Under the pieces are notes generated by a model. It searched no databases. It was given only the letters and a program-made list of their open reading frames with translations, and was not told where the DNA came from. From NCBI GenBank assembly GCA_004195305.1, contig SDWN01000267.1:1-11573 (forward strand): a DNA stretch of 11,573 nt. Reading direction: 5' to 3'. The translations under genes and the position numbers were made by a program. The stretch is from Neptunomonas sp. GTDB lineage: Bacteria; Pseudomonadota; Gammaproteobacteria; Pseudomonadales; Balneatricaceae. Below, piece after piece: positions 9,615-11,573 of the stretch. How positions within the stretch are numbered: the stretch's first letter is position 1; each line of letters starts with the position of its first letter.

Positions 9615-11573
9615 TTAGTAAGTGCTGAGACTTTCTGAGATGATTTTAGTGGTGATGAAAATCAGCAGCTCTTTCTTAACATTGCTGTGCCTGGTTTGGG
9701 TGAATAAGCGCCCGATATATGGGATGTCGCCGAGCAGAGGGACCTTGCTGACAAACTCTGTCGCATCTTTCTGGAACACGCCACCGAGAACAATGGTTTC
9801 ACCGTTGTTGACCAGTACCTGGGTTTGGATCTCATTGGTAACGATGCCTACTTCACCGTTAGCGAGCGTCTCACCGATGGAGTCCTGATTAATCTTAAGG
9901 TCGAGGATTAGGCGGTTGTCGGGCGTGATTTGCGGAGTGACGTCCAGTGAAAGAACAACCTCTTTAAACTCGATGCTGACTTCACCATCTTCAACGGTCT
10001 GGAAGGGTATTTCGTCACCAGAGAGGATTTTGGCGGCCTTGCCGTTAGCGGTGATAACCTTGGGTTGAGAGATGATCTCGCCGTTGCCATCGCTCTCAAT
10101 TGCTGACAGTTCCAGTTGCAGCAGGGTGCTGTTCGACCCCAGGCCAATAGCGAATCTTGAGGCGTTGGCACCTGTGGCACCCAGATCTACATTGAGTCCG
10201 GATGGCGTGACCAGGCCGGAGCTACCCGCTTGTGCGGTATCGCCGGTAGCGCTTGATCCCAATACCACGCGGTTGTTGCTGCCGGTGCGCTGATAGCCGA
10301 AGCCCCACTTGACCCCGAGTTCTCTGCTGATATCGGAGCGGACGGTTACCAATCTGGCTTCAATCATCACCTGACGCACGGGTATGTCTAGTGTTTTCAG
10401 GGCCTTGCGTATTTTAGCAATGCTGGTGTCGATATCACGCACGATCAGGGTGTTCGTACGAGGATCTGCTTGAACCTTGCCTCGTGAAGACAGCAGGCCC
10501 TGTTCGGTGCCGAGCAAAGCAACAATTTCAGTCGCCTTGGCGTAATTGACCTGGATGAATTCGGTCTGGGGCTCTTTCAGCTCCTTGACCTGCTTGTTGG
10601 TTTCGATTTCAAACCGTTCGCGTTCAGCAATCTCAGCAGCGGGTGCGATCATCATCACGTTACCGGAGATTCGCTTATCCAAGCTCTTAGTTTTTAACAC
10701 TAACTCCAGCGCTTGATCCCAGGGAACATTTTTCAGGCGCAGGGTGATATTGCCACTGACGGTATCGCTTACCACCAAATTCATGTCGGTAACGTCGGCG
10801 ATTATCTGTAGCACCGAGCGAATATCGATGTCTTGGAAGTTAAGGCTGAGCTTCTCTCCGGAATACGGGAAGTGCTTGCGCAGTCGTTCTTCGGCGTCAA
10901 GGTCGGTGATAGGCTTGAAATCGATGATCAGCTGGTTCTCAGATTGGTAGGCCAGATAGTCATAAGGTTGTGCGGATGGCTTGACCAGAATGGAGCTGTT
11001 ATTGCCGTCGCCCATCGCATCAACAAAGGTCACCGGGGTCGAGAAGTCCTGCACATCGATACGCTCCTCAAGGCTGGCGGGTAACTGTGCACCGATCAGG
11101 TTGACGATGATGTTGCTGCCCTCCTCGATGATATCTACACCGGCTTTGCTATCGCTCATGTTGATAAAGACCCGGCCGATATCGCCCTCAACGCGGCGGA
11201 AATCGATAGAGGTGACTTGGGTGCGTTTGGGCTTGAACGTTTTGCTCACCTGGACGGCATTCTCAGGCGTGGATGTGTCTGCAGTACTCTCAGGCGTGGA
11301 TGTGTCTGCAGTACTCTCAGGCGTGGATGTGTCTGCAGTACTCTCGGGCGTGGATGTGTCTGCAGTACTCTCGGGCGTGGATGTGTCTGCAGTACTCTGA
11401 GCGGTAGTTATGGGGGTGGAAGTGCCGGCAGTGTTCCCTGCCGTGGCTTTGCTGGCAGTTGTGTCGCTAGCGCCAGCTCCGAATACCACGTAAAGGCTGT
11501 TTCCCTCAATATAGGTGCTATATTCTGTTGACTCGTAAAGGTTGGCGATCACCCTGACCCGGTCTTTAACCTG
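9615..11573 (-). CDS. pilQ: Type IV pilus secretin PilQ (5' end missing)
   Basis: PilQ forms the outer-membrane ring through which type IV pili leave the cell; it is also needed for twitching and often DNA uptake. The frame is open to the window edge, seven codons beyond a GTG at 11552-11550 that is internal, so the true start and the signal peptide are missing. Numbering from that GTG: the end of the first AMIN domain (to about 25), a Ser/Thr-rich linker with five nine-residue repeats (53-97), a second AMIN domain (about 110-215), a secretin/TonB short domain (about 232-305), an N1-type secretin domain (about 331-392), and the secretin pore domain (about 395-642) with the signature VPLLGDIPYIGRLF at 604-617. 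The TAA stop lies 22 bp before aroK. In pseudomonads pilMNOP lies upstream. GspD-type secretins share the pore domain, but the AMIN domains and the aroK-aroB context specify PilQ. Confidence 0.96.
   Translation of the reverse strand, partial: QVKDRVRVIANLYESTEYSTYIEGNSLYVVFGAGASDTTASKATAGNTAGTSTPITTAQSTADTSTPESTADTSTPESTADTSTPESTADTSTPESTADTSTPENAVQVSKTFKPKRTQVTSIDFRRVEGDIGRVFINMSDSKAGVDIIEEGSNIIVNLIGAQLPASLEERIDVQDFSTPVTFVDAMGDGNNSSILVKPSAQPYDYLAYQSENQLIIDFKPITDLDAEERLRKHFPYSGEKLSLNFQDIDIRSVLQIIADVTDMNLVVSDTVSGNITLRLKNVPWDQALELVLKTKSLDKRISGNVMMIAPAAEIAERERFEIETNKQVKELKEPQTEFIQVNYAKATEIVALLGTEQGLLSSRGKVQADPRTNTLIVRDIDTSIAKIRKALKTLDIPVRQVMIEARLVTVRSDISRELGVKWGFGYQRTGSNNRVVLGSSATGDTAQAGSSGLVTPSGLNVDLGATGANASRFAIGLGSNSTLLQLELSAIESDGNGEIISQPKVITANGKAAKILSGDEIPFQTVEDGEVSIEFKEVVLSLDVTPQITPDNRLILDLKINQDSIGETLANGEVGIVTNEIQTQVLVNNGETIVLGGVFQKDATEFVSKVPLLGDIPYIGRLFTQTRHSNVKKELLIFITTKIISESLSTY
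11262..11396 (-). repeat. Five 27-bp tandem repeats inside pilQ (nine-residue unit STADTSTPE)
   Basis: Five head-to-tail 27-bp units each encode STADTSTPE without breaking the frame. They are identical except for one synonymous change: the two units nearest the pilQ 5' end have Pro CCC, the other three CCT. The flanking codons (11397-11423, TSTPITTAQ) look like a decayed further copy. The repeats lie in the linker between the two AMIN domains. Near-identity suggests recent expansion by slippage or unequal recombination. Copy number may be misjudged, because 135 bp approaches the length of a short read. Confidence 0.95.

Noticed and set aside
11262..11396. Repeat array as a CRISPR
   Set aside because: The units are directly adjacent with no spacers, remain in frame within pilQ, and no cas genes are present.
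10981..11531. Plus-strand open frames with GVDVSAVLS or similar repeats opposite pilQ
   Set aside because: They are antisense shadows of the 27-bp repeats; the minus-strand frame encodes a clear secretin.
11550..11552. GTG as the start codon of pilQ
   Set aside because: The frame is open upstream to the window edge and the residues around it belong to the middle of an AMIN domain; a secretin also needs a signal peptide, which is not present here.

Overview
The window is a 11.6 kb piece of a gammaproteobacterial chromosome, most likely from a Pseudomonadales-type lineage. The gene order pilQ - aroK - aroB - AAA/SPOR (DamX-like) gene - gltB - gltD, all on the minus strand, is the classical arrangement of that group, and the short GltB leader before its catalytic cysteine resembles the pseudomonad form. 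Read in the direction of transcription, the window runs from position 11573 down to 1. The left end carries a 19-base Tn5 mosaic end (Nextera library adapter), so position 1 is the raw end of a short-read contig, not a biological boundary. In pseudomonads hemE usually follows gltD and would lie just beyond it.

Layout by descending coordinate: 11573-9615, the type IV pilus secretin PilQ, lacking its 5' end and carrying five 27-bp repeats between its two AMIN domains; 9592-9074, shikimate kinase AroK (TTG start, good Shine-Dalgarno); 9051-7933, 3-dehydroquinate synthase AroB; 7909-6304, an AAA ATPase and a SPOR domain that together look like one gene split by a one-base frameshift near 7097-7140; 6303-6129, a 175-bp gap with the gltB ribosome binding site and weak promoter elements; 6128-1683, glutamate synthase large subunit GltB; 1605-181, small subunit GltD; then a long hairpin and an intrinsic terminator at about 90-176.

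The genes fall into two units. pilQ-aroK-aroB-AAA/SPOR are separated by only 22-23 bp and look co-transcribed; they join pilus secretion, two steps of aromatic biosynthesis and a presumed cell-envelope/division protein. gltB-gltD form the NADPH-dependent GOGAT that makes glutamate from glutamine and 2-oxoglutarate.

This is essentially conserved housekeeping DNA. I see no defence, mobile or otherwise new system. The points worth a second look are the frameshift and the missing membrane anchor in the AAA/SPOR gene, the pilQ tandem repeat, the hairpins around gltD, and the adapter at the contig end.
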